Below are positions 1 through 12,507 of a stretch of DNA of 64,000 nt, in pieces (positions within the stretch are counted from its first letter, which is position 1; every line of letters begins with the position of its first letter). The stretch spans positions 184,568 through 248,567 of the forward strand of contig NW_003215247.1 in the NCBI RefSeq assembly GCF_000006405.1. The letters run 5' to 3'. A program made the position numbers and the translations under genes. The stretch comes from Perkinsus marinus ATCC 50983 (lineage: Eukaryota > Perkinsozoa > Perkinsida > Perkinsidae). The notes under the pieces were generated by a model. It did not search any database. It was not told the origin of the DNA and saw nothing but the letters and a program-made list of their open reading frames with translations.

Positions 1-542
1 TGTGCATAAATCAACTAGGTGATCCGTATCCGCTTCACAGATTGCTGAGTCGAAATAATAGTGAGATGTGCCACTAGGAGGTAACGATGTTAGCAGGGAT
101 ACCATGTCCTTCCCCAGCAAGCTGAACTAATGCTTGTCACATTTCCTCAATCTTTGCGGTTAAGTTATCCGACCCTGTTTGGCTGCTCACTTCGAGTAAC
201 ATTCCTTTTCGCATGTACTAGAATGCTCAACGATTTCTCAGACGAATGCGTTTCCATGGCCAATATACCGATACCGGAGATCAAATGCGTTGCGATACTC
301 CGACCGACACTCCGATTCCTCTACCTAGTTATGTGTGACTACGCAAGAGATGATAATTGTAGAGAATTCCTTGACAGAGATCACGCGCCCACAAAGGGAA
401 GCATACTTCCCCACTGTCTACGGAAACAGTTGCAATTGTTATAAAACAACTCGAGAGTTGGGCCTTGTACTGATGATAGAGCTGTAGCAACAGAAAATGC
501 ACAAGCTTCTGCTAATGGTCATGACAACCATACCTTCTCATC
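1..542. other. No recognisable gene
   Basis: This left-end stretch holds an open frame of about 100 codons on the plus strand (130-444), but its translation matches no family I recognise and shows no domain, repeat or signal peptide. It may be the 3' flank of the V-ATPase gene on the minus strand. No RNA gene or repeat was seen. Confidence 0.5.
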
Positions 543-2170
543 TTACTTGGACTCCTGAGTGGCCTTCTGAGCCTCACGATCACGAGGGTAGTACTTATCC
601 TTGACCTTCTGGGGCACCTTCTTAAGCATACTCTCAGGGAAGAGACGAAGAAGCTCCCAAGCGATATCCAATGACTGGAAGATATCACGGTTCTCATAGG
701 GACCCTGGCTCAAGAACTTGGACTCGAACTTATCAAGGAACTCCAAGTACAAGTGATCCTCCTCACTAAGAGCCTCCTCACCAACGACAGCCTTCATGGC
801 ACGAGTATCGACACCAACGGCGTAGTTAGCATAGAGCTGATCGGATACACTAGGATGATCCTCACGAGTCATACCACGACCAATACCGGACTTCATCAAA
901 CGTGACAGAGAGGGCAAGACGTTAATCGGGGGATACACCTGTCTGTTATGCAGAGATCTATCGACGAAGACCTGACCCTCAGTAATATAACCGGTAAGAT
1001 CAGGGATAGGATGAGTAATATCATCGTTAGGCATGGTCAGGATGGGGAACTGAGTGATGGAACCGTTACGGCCCTCAACACGACCAGCACGCTCGTAGAT
1101 GGTAGCGAGATCGGTATACATGTAACCGGGGTAACCACGACGACCGGGGACTTCCTCACGAGCAGCAGAGACCTCACGAAGAGCATCAGCATAAGAGGAC
1201 ATATCAGTCAAGATGACGAAGACATGCTGCTCACGCTCGTAGGCAAAGTACTCAGCAGCAGTAAGCACGAAACGAGGAGTGACAATACGCTCAATGGTGG
1301 GATCGTTAGCCAAGTTCATGAACAAGACCACATTCTCCATAGAACCGTTCTCCTCGAAATCATTACGGAAGAATCGGGCAGTTTCCATATTGGCACCCAT
1401 AGCTCCGAAAATGATAGAGAAATTCTCCTTGGAGTGATCATGGATATCCTTACCTTGGACAAGCTGAGCCTGACGGCACACCTGGGCGGCGATCTCATTA
1501 TGAGGAAGACCGGCAGCAGAGAACAAAGGTAGCTTCTGGCCACGGACCACGGAGTTCATGGTATCCAAGGCAGAGAGACCAGTCTGAATCATCTCCTTAG
1601 GGTACTGACGAGACTTGGGGTTAATGGGGGAACCATTGATAGGCAGGTACTCCTCAGCCAAGACTTGAGGACCCTTATCGATGGGCTGACCGGAACCGTT
1701 GAAGGAACGACCCATGATCTCATCGGACATAGGCATCTTAAGGGTATCACCCGTAAGCTCAATGTAGCAGTTCTTGTTATCCACACCACTAGTACCCTCG
1801 AAGACCTAGATATAGTAAGTAGCAGGGAGATACAAAGCTATGTCATGATGATTACCTGAACGACGGCCTTAGAACCGTTAACTTCCAAGATCTGCCCCTG
1901 CCTGGTTGAACCATCAGCCAAAGTAAGATTGACAATCTCATTGTACTGGGGGAACTTCACGTTATCAAGGATGACCAAAGGACCCTACAGTAAGAGAAAG
2001 CATGACAATTAAGCTGTGAAGGGGATCATTCATATGAGTTGCATTAGGTTAACTATGTAAGTTCTTACCTCAACACCAGTGATAGTCTGATACTCAACAC
2101 GAGGATTGATAGTATAATCCCTGGTCACGGCAGCTGCGTTAATCGCAGCCGCATCCATCTTAGTAGCCAT
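543..2170 (-). CDS. VMA2: V-type H+-ATPase subunit B
   Basis: Non-catalytic nucleotide-binding subunit B of the V1 sector of the vacuolar proton pump, which alternates with subunit A in the hexameric head. Three exons join in frame: 2170-2069 (starts [15 protein letters not shown]), 1984-1856 ([16 protein letters not shown]) and 1805-543, giving about 497 residues, the usual length. Introns are 84 and 50 nt with GT-AG ends. Diagnostic stretches are [60 protein letters not shown] and [20 protein letters not shown]. An in-frame ATG 69 nt further upstream exists, but the 2170 start gives the normal N-terminus. It is divergent from the THOC3 gene. Identification is essentially certain; the start is likely. 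Confidence 0.96.
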
Positions 2171-2880
2171 TATACGGAAAAAATCGGAAACTGTTACGAG
2201 TAATGAATGAGTCAAGACAAAGTCTGCAGAAGTGGACATCGAATATCTTCACGATCCGCTAAACGACGAGAACCGGCAAATTTAGGCTGAGGCTGCGGCG
2301 CCCACTATAAGCGAGCTCAGCTTAGTGAGGAAATGCAAGAGTGCAAGATTCAGCTCAGGTAGACTAGAAACTAGAAATGATAGACTTTAGGAAACTAGTC
2401 ATTCGTAGACTCGCATATGAGGCCTGGAATCAATATCATCCGTGATACTAAACATTGAAGAGGAGGAGTTGAACCTGTTTCTGGTGGTGGTATGTCGTAA
2501 GGAGAGCCTATTCCGAACATTAATTATACGCAAATCTTTCTAGTGAATCGGGTATCTTTGGAATAAGGGCAACATCTCCTTCATCTAACAGTTCAATGTT
2601 TTGTCTGTGCTACAGTCGGATTTCTACCTCTATACGACTCCATCACATAAGTTGTGTTCCAAGGTTGAGAAGTGATAACATCATAACACAGTATTACCGA
2701 GTAGTGATGATAAGTTGAGTTAGTGAAGGTAGACAGGAGGGAATATCCAGATAGTTTTGAGTCACCAATCCAACCGTTATAATGAATGGATGTAGGCAAG
2801 TTCATCCTTACTTCGTAGACCAACATTATAGACTCCTAAACGTATTCAATAACTTGGAGAACTACGCCAAGTTCTCTACG
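2171..2880. other. Divergent intergenic region
   Basis: About 710 bp separate the divergent V-ATPase B and THOC3 genes, so both promoters should lie here. I see no TATA-like or other clear motif, and the short open frames on either strand are not coding-like. Confidence 0.4.
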
Positions 2881-4512
2881 ATGGCAGCTCCCCCCAGTAG
2901 TCGGGAGAGTCGTCCAAAGGTAACACTCACCACCTTCATGAACTCACTCTCAGTGTCTTTCACTTAACAGTTGGAGGACGTGGATTGCCTCGATTGGACT
3001 TGTGATGGTGATCATCTAGTAGTAGCTCATCGTAACTGCAATATGGTCTTGTGGAATGTTAATCGAGTAAGTAACGAGTAACACATGGGTTGCTAGAGGT
3101 GTACGCCATTAGTGTATGCAAGAACGTCAGTGGACAGGGGATACATGGACATGGGCCGAGCCTCATCCCATAGACTCACATGTTATTGCGGCTGTCACCT
3201 TCAATGGTCTAGTGAAAATATTGGATACTCGAGCACCGAGCGGCAAGGATGGACTCATGTACTACTGCAAGGCAGGGAGGAATACCTGACTATGGTATTA
3301 CCACGTCCAGGTTCAGCGCAGAGTTCTCGAAAAACCCAGGGCCTACCGAGCCTAAGGGGCTTGAAAAGTTATTGAACGTTACTTGGCACCCAGATGGCCG
3401 CTTCTTGGCTGTCTATGGCAGGGTAGTAACTGGTCTAGGGTGAATGCCCAATGTTGCTGTTATGTAGGCGGGGACGATACAGATACTAGACCCTAGGATG
3501 GTAGTGTCCTCGACTATGTCGAGTAGAGAGGGACAGACTCCTGTTGGTAGTAGTAGTAGCAGTATTGGTAGTGATATCATGCACTGAATGATATAGGTTC
3601 CTTTGCCTTTAGTCAGCAGATTAATACTGCTGCTAATACGGAGGTATATTCGATCCTATGGGATAACTATGGTAGTACTATTATTAGGGTATTGGGCTCT
3701 TGATTGTCTGTCATAATAGATGAGGGATCTCACTCACTATGGGCGGCTACTACTGGAGCTCCTAGTAAAATACTCCTTTACGACGATGATGTGGTAATAA
3801 TAGACAGTGATCCGATGGGCTGATACCGCTCATTGCCACAGCTCCTTAAAGGATCTCAATGCCCACCAGACGCAGTGAAGCCCTCGGAGGTGCTTATCGG
3901 CCACCAGTCTACTACCTTCACATTATCCAGAAGTGGAGATGGACGCTTTATGGCATCTGGAGGGGTAGTAGTACGGTTGGAAAGTCATTCACTCAGCTCC
4001 TCCCTCAGGGAGACTCCTTGGTGGACATTTGGTCAGTAGCGGACCTCACCTGTATAAGGACCTTTTCCTCTTCTACTCATGTTCCTATACAGTCAGTCGC
4101 TTTGAGTAGTACACAATACCTATTGGGTAGTTGCCACACCCTTGGTCTTAGGTCACGATGGTAGTTTGGTTGCATATACATCATTACCGTCTACGGGTGG
4201 TAATGATGTGATTGATCGTAATCTAGTCATAGCTGGTACTATGACTGGAGTGGAGTATGTGGACGTAGCTCAGAAACTCATAGGCAAGAACAATCGGATA
4301 CCCCATCCAGTGAACCATGTTGCATGGTCACCAAAGGAGCATGCCTTAGCCTACAGCATGACTGCTAGTGGTGGTGGCAGCACTGGTAGGATCATACCAT
4401 CGTTAAAGGATTCATATTGTTGTTCATAGAGCCATCGCCGAACAGTCTGGTAAACGTGATGAAGATAGATGCTGATAATAAGACTTTACAGGACTGCCCT
4501 ATAGACTTTTAG
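2881..4512 (+). CDS. THOC3: WD40 protein, THO complex subunit 3 (TEX1) homolog
   Basis: Probable WD-repeat subunit of the THO/TREX complex, which couples transcription to mRNA export in the nucleus. It starts MAAPPSSRESRPK. Successive blades are visible: WTCDGDHLVVAHRNCNMVLW, then VIAAVTFNGLVKILDTR, LLNVTWHPDGRFLAVYGR, FTLSRSGDGRFMASGG joined to DSLVDIWSVADLTCIRTFSS, and PHPVNHVAWSPKEHALAYS. The order and the DxLVxxWxVxxLxCxRxFS strip match THOC3/TEX1 rather than other WD40 proteins. At least six short introns split it, for example one of 46 nt ending near 4151. The C-terminus reads SLVNVMKIDADNKTLQD and stops at 4512. Exons between 3,280 and 3,830 are less certain, and one predicted intron there would be only about 29 nt. 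Confidence 0.75.
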
Positions 4513-4576
4513 TCCATCGTATTACCATCATTACGTTTCGCTACACATCCTACTGTGTTCACTTGGCTGAGGCAAT

Positions 4577-4597
4577 ATGATGATGATGATGATGATG
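4577..4597 (+). repeat. (ATG)7 microsatellite
   Basis: Seven perfect ATG units lie between the THOC3 stop and the start of the carrier gene. It is not in a coding exon by my models. Confidence 0.8.
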
Positions 4598-4645
4598 TCA
4601 TAGTTAAAGTACTAGGTTGGACGAGGCTTCTGCTGGACCACGACG

Positions 4646-5732
4646 ATGAGTCAACACCAGCACCCTAAGGAGAGCACCTCATGGTATCCTAAGTCGGTTA
4701 TAGCAGGAGACATATCTTCACTCAAGCCGAGTACTCTGGGGACTACTACACCTGCAACAGCAGCAGTATCGTCGTCGTCGTCGTTGGAAGTCCCTTCTGA
4801 GGAGCGCATGTTCTATGCGAGTTTGTTCTCCCATGGTCTAGCCGCACTTACTGCTAAGTTAGTGAGTGCTCCTGCTGATAGGGCCAGGATATTGGTAATA
4901 GGGAGAGAGATGCTTATCGACGTGGTACTTTGCCTCCTAGTTGCAAACATCGACGGTATCTACACAGAGATTATTCCCGTCTATACGTAGTGTATTGAGG
5001 AGTGCCCAGGGCCATCACTATACAGCTGTCCATATACACTTGCTCCATATGGCTGGCACTACTTGGATACGTCATTACCTGTAGGGTTCTTCTCTGCTCA
5101 TCAAGTGGGCTCACTAAGCTTCAGTTACCACTGCCACCTCCGTCCAGTATTGGATAGCAATACTAAAGGCCAAGGCTTAGCATCTACTATATTATCAGGA
5201 GCAGCTGCAATGATCGTCATGTACCCTCTGGATGTCTTGTAATAGGGCTACTTGTGGTAGTCACATGATGGTAGTTTGTTGGTAGATACACACGGCGATT
5301 GGTCATGGCCATGCCGTCACGATTGCCAATCACTCGAGCACGTGATCTGTATAGAGGTCTGGGGGTCAGTCTATTGGCCGCTCCTGTCTACTCTGCTGTG
5401 GCTATGATGGTACAATGTGGGGAGCATACGTTATTGGTAGTATACTATCTATACCACCTCAGGCATACGGGTATTGCAAGGATAGAATTCGTGATCCAGT
5501 AATAGCTGGTGGGGTAGCTGGTGGTATAGCAGGGATAGCGACCTATCCAGTAGAGACAATACGAAGGAGGATGATGGCTGGACTGCCTTGGGGAGGATTG
5601 AACATGACCCTATATAGAGGGTTAGGTGTGTTCATACTCAAGACAGTACCCGAGATTGTAGTATTATCAGCAGCATACAAGTACATAGTTAATCTACCAA
5701 GTAATTCTAGTGGTATGGATGATACCATGTAA
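4646..5732 (+). CDS. Mitochondrial carrier family protein (SLC25), ADP/ATP-carrier-like
   Basis: Membrane solute carrier of the mitochondrial inner membrane, with three repeats of about 100 residues. The three Px[D/E]xx[R/K]-type signatures are visible: SAPADRARIL in repeat 1, MYPLDVL in repeat 2 and ATYPVETIRRRMMAG in repeat 3. RRRMM in the third repeat resembles the RRRMMM signature of ADP/ATP carriers, but the protein is divergent and substrate cannot be assigned. DLYRGLGVSLLAAPVYSA and LYRGLGVFILKTVPEI are the matching mid-repeat motifs. The N-terminus adds a Ser/Thr-rich stretch of about 50 residues. There are about five exons, with a clear 46-nt intron after RARIL. Exon edges near 4,990-5,090 are uncertain. 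Confidence 0.8.
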
Positions 5733-5910
5733 GATCGTGTACCCTTCTATACAATATAGTACTATATCGTACAACAACTACACTTCATATTCCTAATACG
5801 CTATTCCTTTTTTATCCTAATACTTCTTCCTGAGTTTCTCGTTACGTCCTCGAGTAGCGTTCACCGAGTTGTATTCTAATGGGAAGTTTCCTACTCTTTG
5901 ATTATACACG

Positions 5911-8900
5911 ATGAAGGGAGGAGGCGGTCGTTTCGGTGGTGGCATGCGTTATGGTGCTCGACCTAAAGGGGATGATGATGATCTAGAGGGTCCAATGAGC
6001 CAGGAGGCATTGGCTAAGGTAAGGCAGCAACTCACCAGTGTATGGTCAACATATCCTTACTTTCAGTACTCCGAAGAGCTGTCAGCTCGACGGTCCTCCT
6101 ACAATCGTTGTTTCTTGCTTGTGGAGCTTGTTGATATCATCGTATTGGGGCTCTTGGAGATCGTATGGCACGGAAGTTTGAGTGCATGGGTGGGTTGAAG
6201 TCCATAGATCTCTCCTTTGAAAGGTCTATCGTAGTTCCACTTGGACGTAGCCAGTGCATACAACCCCTCCTTGAGTACAGTGGATATCTGGGCCTTGTGC
6301 GTAGTACGATTTATTGCGGCCGCTCTACACTTCAGCTCCAAACGTAAGTGATTAGTTCTTCGTCTCGACCAGCTAACAGTACTGGTAGGTAAACTAGAAG
6401 TAACAAACTCCTTGTGTGGCTTCTGCATCGCCTTCATACTATTCAAGGCTGCATTGATGGTATGTAGAGAAGGAGGGGGCGGGGGTGTCATCTAAGGCGG
6501 TCTGTTCTTATCTCAGCCCCGTATGCAGGAATTAAGTTTAATGGGTTTGCTCGGGTTTGAGCTACTAGTCTGCCTGGTGGATATGGTCATCATTAATAGG
6601 TTACAGAACACTGTTGGGGTAGTAGATGTTGGGGTGTATGGCATTTATAAGCTTTGATCACAGGTAATTGAGCACGTTCAGGAATTCAAAAACTCTCTAC
6701 TTAATAATGTAGAGGATGGTCATGCTGATGGTGCATCAGAAGCGGCCGAGCCCCAATATCGGTTCGAAGGCTTGGGGATGTGGGAGACTCTGAAGGTAAT
6801 CATAAATGAGGTCATGGGATGAGGACCATGGGATGGGGTACTAGGTATTGAAACCATACTTCTGGCCAACTACCCCGGCTACAGCTACTGGAGAAGATGT
6901 CCGTCATAAAGTGTATTACCACCCATAGGGGCACGTAGTGGATGAGCGTCGTCGTCGTGTCAATTGTCAGTTTCATCAACCGGTGTCGTGCTGCTGGTAC
7001 ATGGTTCTGCGTTATTCTATCTAAGATATGTAATGTGATATCACCTCTATACTTGGCTTATGCTACCAATGAGCTTACATCTCTTCTAAACAGCAAGTAA
7101 GATCACTAGTGGAGTACCTTTTCTAGTGTGGTGGCTCCGAGTCAGATCGCCGGTACTGTCGAGCTCCCTGATATGGTATATCGTACTCTACGCCTTGCTC
7201 ACAGCTCTATCCAAGTCCTTCAAGGAGGCACAGTCCTTGATGTATATCAGTGTACAACAGAGCGCGTAGGGCAAGGTGATACAGGCCCAACCCAGTACTT
7301 ATCCTGCAGATATGTGGAGATAGCCAACCTAACGTTTAAGCATCTCCATGAGCTGTCTCTTGATTGGCATATAAGGAAGAAGACTGGCAATACTGTAGGG
7401 CCTTCCCTTGCCAATATTGACTTCAAGCCCTCCTAGGTACGTAGCTTTACTCGAGGAGTCCAAGCTGCCCAGATGATGATGCAGGTAGATGTGTATAGAA
7501 GTAGTGGTGGTGATACTATAATGCTTGTCAGTACCTATTCCTGTATCTGGTTCCAACACTTGCAGAGTGTGTAGCAGTAACCCTTATCTTCACTATACAC
7601 TTCAATAACGCACGTCTAGCAGCTACGTGTCTGCTCGCGTTAGGGATCTACATGTAAGAACCCTTGAATGGGTAATACATCATCATGTTGATCATTTGTA
7701 GATACATTACAGTAAAGGTGACCATATGGCGTAAGAAGTTCCGAGAAGGGACTATGGTACATGATAATGAGCTGCATGATAGACTCAATGACTCACTTAC
7801 CAACTACGAGACTATCAAGTGAGGAAGAGGAGGAAGATATCATAGTCATACCATATGCCGGGTCATAGGTACTTTGGTAATGAGGACTATGAGCTGATGG
7901 AGTTCACTAAAGCTGTGTCTCAGTAGGCTGGGGAGTAATCTGTTGATAGTAGTAGTAGGAATGATGGTGTATAGGTTCCAGGCCTATAGCATGATGACAC
8001 AGGCATCCCTCAGTATACTTAACGTAGCACAAGTTGTAAGCAACAAAAATTAGTAACACTGAGTATAGGAGTATTACACGTATCTGTCAGTTCGTAATAT
8101 GTGCTACTACTATTGTATCACTCCTACTCATGGCTGACGAATCAGTGATGGATCATAGTGACATAGGTAACTATTATCAAGGGCTTGGGGGATCTAGGTA
8201 GTACCTCCTCACCTTACTTAGGTGCCTTCGTAGCTGTCAATGCATATGTCCTCAATTTATTCGCCCCTTTAAGCTGGTTAGGTAGGCTGTTGTTGGTATA
8301 CCGTTGATACCATGTTGAATCGCCATATGCATCACCATCTCCTTAGGGACCATCTACAATATGGTAATCAACTCCATCATCGATATGCAGTCCTTTGGGC
8401 AGCTTTTGAAGGAACCTCATGATGTGAAGGATAAGCTTGGAGCGATTGAGCTCGTGAGTGTAACTGCTCTTCTTGTTGGAATACTACAGTGTTGTTCCTC
8501 AGAGGATCCAGCCTGGTACCGTAGCAGATCTAGTTGTATTCGACCATGTGTACTTCAAATATAGGAGGCAACCGGTGAGTCATATGATAACCAACGAGGC
8601 CTGGTCCTCAACAGCAGCAGCAGCAGCTTCGCTTCAGTATTCGAGGTCATTGAGGGACTGCAGTTTCGTAGTGCCTGAGAACACAACCACTGCTATTGTT
8701 GGAGTCACTGGCTCTGGCAAAACCACAGTCTCTAGGTGAGTCGGCGTGTAGTTAGAAGAGAACGAAAGGGCATGCATTCACAAGTTACCAATGCGCTGGA
8801 TGCTTACATTTGTATTTGCTCTCAGACTACTATTCCGCTTCTTTGACGTTGATGATGGTGCCGTACGTATTGGTGGTTATGATGTCCGTGATGTGACTCA

Positions 8901-9796
8901 GAAGAGTCTAAGAGCCCAGATAGGATGCGTACCACAGGATGTAGTGTTGTTCAATGATACCATCATACACAATATACGGTAGGGCTGTGTCTATAGGGGA
9001 TGAGTATGCAGTGTTGATGATGATGATATACTAGGTATGGTCGTCTTGATGCAACAGATGAGGAATGCTGGGAAGTAGCTCGTAAGGCTAGGTTGGACCA
9101 GCTTATTAAACAGCAGCTAGATGGCATGAATACTGTATGCTCATGCTCACTTATATTGCATTGATGTAGCATCCCTGTTAGGTTGTCGGTGAGAGGGGCC
9201 TTAAGCTCTCAGGAGGGGAGAAGCAGAGGCTGGCCATAGCCAGGTGTATGCTGAAGAACACCCCAATACTCTTGCTCGACGAGGTGAACGAATGCTGCTT
9301 CAACCTGCTTGTGGTGATGCTTGTCCATACTTCTTCCAGGCTACCTCTGCATTGGACTCTGCTACTGAGCAAGCTGTGCAGATAGCATTGGCCAATCTGA
9401 GGGAGAATAGGACAACTATTGTCATTGCACATCGTCTCTCTACTATAAGGCATGCCAACCAGATAGTGGTATTAGGGTATTACTATAGAGAGGAGCATCC
9501 GCAACTATACCTCTAAAGTGCTCTCATAGGATCTCTCGAATAGGTGCTGGAGTTCGGCAAGCTAGTTGAGAAGGGCACTCATGAGGACCTTATTAAACTA
9601 CCAAACGGGAAGTATTGCTACTGTCGTTATGATTGTGTCCTATCATTCATTGGGCAGATATAGAGATCTGTGGGAGAAGCAGCAGAGAGGTATCGATGTT
9701 GATCTGCACTCTGGTGGTGAGATGCCCAGTAGTGAGGGCAGCGGTAGTAGCAATGAGCAGCAGCCCAAAGCACACCCCCATCCTAGCCATACGTGA
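5911..9796 (+). CDS. ABCB6: ABC half transporter, ABCB6/HMT1 type
   Basis: Homodimeric ABC exporter of the ABCB6/HMT1 (ATM1-related) group, found in mitochondrial or endolysosomal membranes and linked to porphyrin, heavy-metal or glutathione-conjugate transport. The N-terminus ([20 protein letters not shown]) leads to several hydrophobic exons that resemble the extra TMD0 of ABCB6. [17 protein letters not shown] opens the core. [20 protein letters not shown] is the family hallmark in the membrane domain. The ATPase domain has Walker [26 protein letters not shown], signature [13 protein letters not shown], Walker B ILLLDE, then [11 protein letters not shown] and H-loop IVIAHRLST. All catalytic motifs are intact. 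More than 12 short introns are present. The C-terminus is [11 protein letters not shown] followed by a Ser/Gln-rich tail. Family is certain; exons from 6,100 to 8,400 are approximate. Confidence 0.88.
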
Positions 9797-9863
9797 TATA
9801 ATCGAGCAGTGATTGTGACCCGATCCTACTCCTAGCCTGGAGTATCCTCTCTGTTATCGCCGT

Positions 9864-10482
9864 ATGGAGTCCCGATACCCAGCAGCGACTCTGATCTCTG
9901 AGTTGGGGGGCTGTTGCATTCTCCACCCCCATACATCGTGTTTCGATAACTCTTCTGAGGTCCTCGTTGTAGTCCTTTTGGGGTATTCCATTGACAGGCC
10001 CCTTAGTTTTTATGTCTCTTCTTCTTGGTAATGCTAGCACTCTTGGAGATAGTGAGTACCTCGCACAAGGGAAGGTGGAGCGGATAGGAGTCGTGCTCGT
10101 CAATGGTGATGGCACTGAGTTAACATCGAGTCGGACATCTAGTGATGTGAGTGAAGACTGACATGCTATGGTATTGGATATCTATCAGGACATGATTCTG
10201 CTCCTTCTACCATGGACTGTAGCCTTAGGGTGTACCCTTTTACTGCTCATAACGCTACCGTCAGTAAGGCATAAATTATTGGAGGTAGTTGTGATGAGTA
10301 GGTTAGTAGTGGTAGTAGCAGCACTGTATCTGTTGTGTCAGAGACTGGTGTACCTCTATATCTGCCTATGGTATGTTTGTCGTAGATTGAAGAAGTTCCT
10401 TGGCCTTGGTAGGGCTCGTGATAATAATAATCATGTTGGAGGGCCTGATGCCATGCTACTGGGGCCACCTAGACCATTATAG
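9864..10482 (+). CDS. Hypothetical small membrane protein
   Basis: I do not recognise this gene. From the ATG at 9864 the frame runs through two or three exons. A 42-nt intron precedes the exon that begins near 10189. The last exon encodes a strongly hydrophobic stretch (MILLLLPWTVALGCTLLLLI), a second hydrophobic segment (LVVVVAALYLLCQRLVYLYI), then a basic cytosolic-looking tail (RRLKKFLGLGRARD). Two transmembrane helices are therefore likely. An upstream junction near 10,028-10,053 needs an intron of only about 25 nt, so that part of the model is weak. It begins only 67 bp after the ABC transporter stop. Confidence 0.45.
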
Positions 10483-10727
10483 TGGCTACTGTATTATGTG
10501 TGTACTCGTATGCTGTACGAGTACTGCCCTTGTCGTCGTCTACTGTTCCTAGTGGACTTCCCCAATGTGGCTACAATTGCATCCAAAGACACAGTTATAC
10601 TTATGTATTAATGTTAGCAATCTGAAGTACTCAGTTGAGACCATACTAGAATGCTCTCTCTATTGTGTTTAATTCAGTCAATGGAGGTGAGACAGCGCCT
10701 ATCCACAGTGACCTCAGTTCAATACAG

Positions 10728-12443
10728 ATGCATGTTCTCCGCTCATCGATAGCCCTGGCAAGATATCACCGCTTAGGGACAGCTGGGCCCCTCGCCTATC
10801 GCCGATGGTTCGCCAGTCGAGCTCTCGGGCCAGCACTCAAACCTGAGAAGCCCAAACCGTGATACCAATGGACTTCTGCTGCTGCTGTTGCTGGTGGCGC
10901 TAAGATAATATGAGTAATTGTGTATCAGGTTGTTATTGGACCGGACTACTAGCTTGCCACCTCTTGAGTGTCCTGTCCCATGGAACTACATCTACCGAGA
11001 GGACGATGTGATGGAGATACGTAAAGCCCTCGAGGCCACAGATGGTGAGGCATACGGAGTAAGTCACAGTATATTACCATCGTTTGGGGAGGATATCGAG
11101 GGTATATTGTCTGTATATTACCACTCATTCTCCACAAAATAGCCGTCATATAGGTCTATGGTCCAACAGGGGTAGGCAAGACTACTGTACTTGAGAAGGC
11201 TATGGAGGAGTCTCGATATAGGTGCATAGTCGTAGACATGCAGCGGTAATAGGAAGGCCATTGTTCGACCAGCTCCCAACTCCCCTCATGTCATAGGTAT
11301 TCCCACTACAATTTGGATGTTTTTATAGATGAGCTCAACAGGACTGATGTACTCTCTGGCCGTGATCCTCTAGCCATCGCTTCTTATTGTAGTCTTATCC
11401 TTTGTGGAGCAGGGTATTGTATTCGTCTGTTATTGTAAGGTCAGTCAATGGAGCTCCCTTTAGTAGTACTCCACGCCGATCTACTCCGAAGATCCCGATG
11501 GCTCAATTCTTCGGGCCGTGGAGAGGGCTTTCTTCGGTAAGGGTTAGGGTTACCTCGATATGGGGTCGATGATAGGAGTGCCCATGGTCCCTGGCCTCAG
11601 AGACCTCCGAGTAGCTTTACAGGAGAAGGGTGTCCCTCTAGTGATGGAGTCGGACTATCTTACGGAGTCGGAGTACTGTGACCAATCCCTCGTCGTTGAG
11701 GACCCTGATGGTAAGTCCATTCGCGTGTATGTGGGTGAGATACTTCTACTCACAGTCTCGCTCCTTGCCGATCTATATGCCCAATCGATACCCTACTTTG
11801 ACACCCTATCCCCGATCATACTGGGTCGATTGAGCCATTGGAAGGATGTATGTGAAGGTGGCGATCTATCCTCAGCCAGCCGAGTGGTAGTATTCGTCAC
11901 CACTCTTATGCTGCTGTAACCGCTTGTAGGCTAACAACCGGTGGATGGCTTTCCTGGCGCATCCTTATATCGTACAGCTCCGTGATCAAGGGAGGCTGGA
12001 CTACATGTTCACAATCAATGAGACTATACGTTATGTAAGGCAGTTCTATTGCAGGGTTTTGTTGGCACATATCCTACTCTCAGTTGGTGCAAGTACTCGG
12101 TTCAGAGGGCGCTTCGTTGAAGTGTCAGGGCCCATGGGAGGCCCTAGAGGATAGCAATAGGCTGCTCGGCATCCTCGTCGAGTGCGGTGTACTCACTCTA
12201 CTCCCCACGGGGGGCTCTGACTTTCAGCTGCTTATGTCCTCAGGCGTAGTAAGTGGAATGCTTCGAGGTATGCTCGTCCTGTAGTTGTCCTAGTAGATGG
12301 CCCACGCCCTACGGTACTGGTTAGAGAAGGCCCAGCCAGATCTCCATTGGAGGGAGGAAATACGATACATCCGACATTTATTCACCCGTGACAAAGTCAT
12401 TAAAGAGCCTCTCAGGCATCTGGCATCGACCACGGCTACGTAG
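10728..12443 (+). CDS. Organelle-targeted P-loop ATPase (STAND/AAA-like)
   Basis: Predicted ATPase of unknown role. The N-terminus [20 protein letters not shown] followed by [10 protein letters not shown] is Arg/Ser/Ala-rich without acidic residues, as expected of a mitochondrial presequence. A 72-nt intron then joins to [34 protein letters not shown] and, after another intron, [19 protein letters not shown] (Walker A) and CIVVDMQR. A following exon carries [12 protein letters not shown], which may be Walker B. The order REDD/EI..AL - VYGPxGVGKT resembles the archaeal-type ATPase_2 family. Later exons ([60 protein letters not shown]) complete it to the stop at 12443. It ends 64 bp before MLH1. 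Exact exon edges are approximate. Confidence 0.65.
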
Positions 12444-12507
12444 TGTTAGTGAGGAGTTTCTGTACCATACGTGTTGTGGCGAGGGATATAGGGCTCCACG
12501 GTGCTCG

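Noticed and set aside
130-444. 104-codon plus-strand frame at the left end
   Set aside because: No recognisable domain, no splice-extended exons, composition not distinctive.
948-1532. Plus-strand open frame of 194 codons
   Set aside because: It is antisense to the highly conserved V-ATPase B exon and has no family resemblance.
11537-11552. Telomere-like GGGTTAGGGTT
   Set aside because: Under two units, located at a GT donor inside an intron of the P-loop ATPase gene; coincidence.
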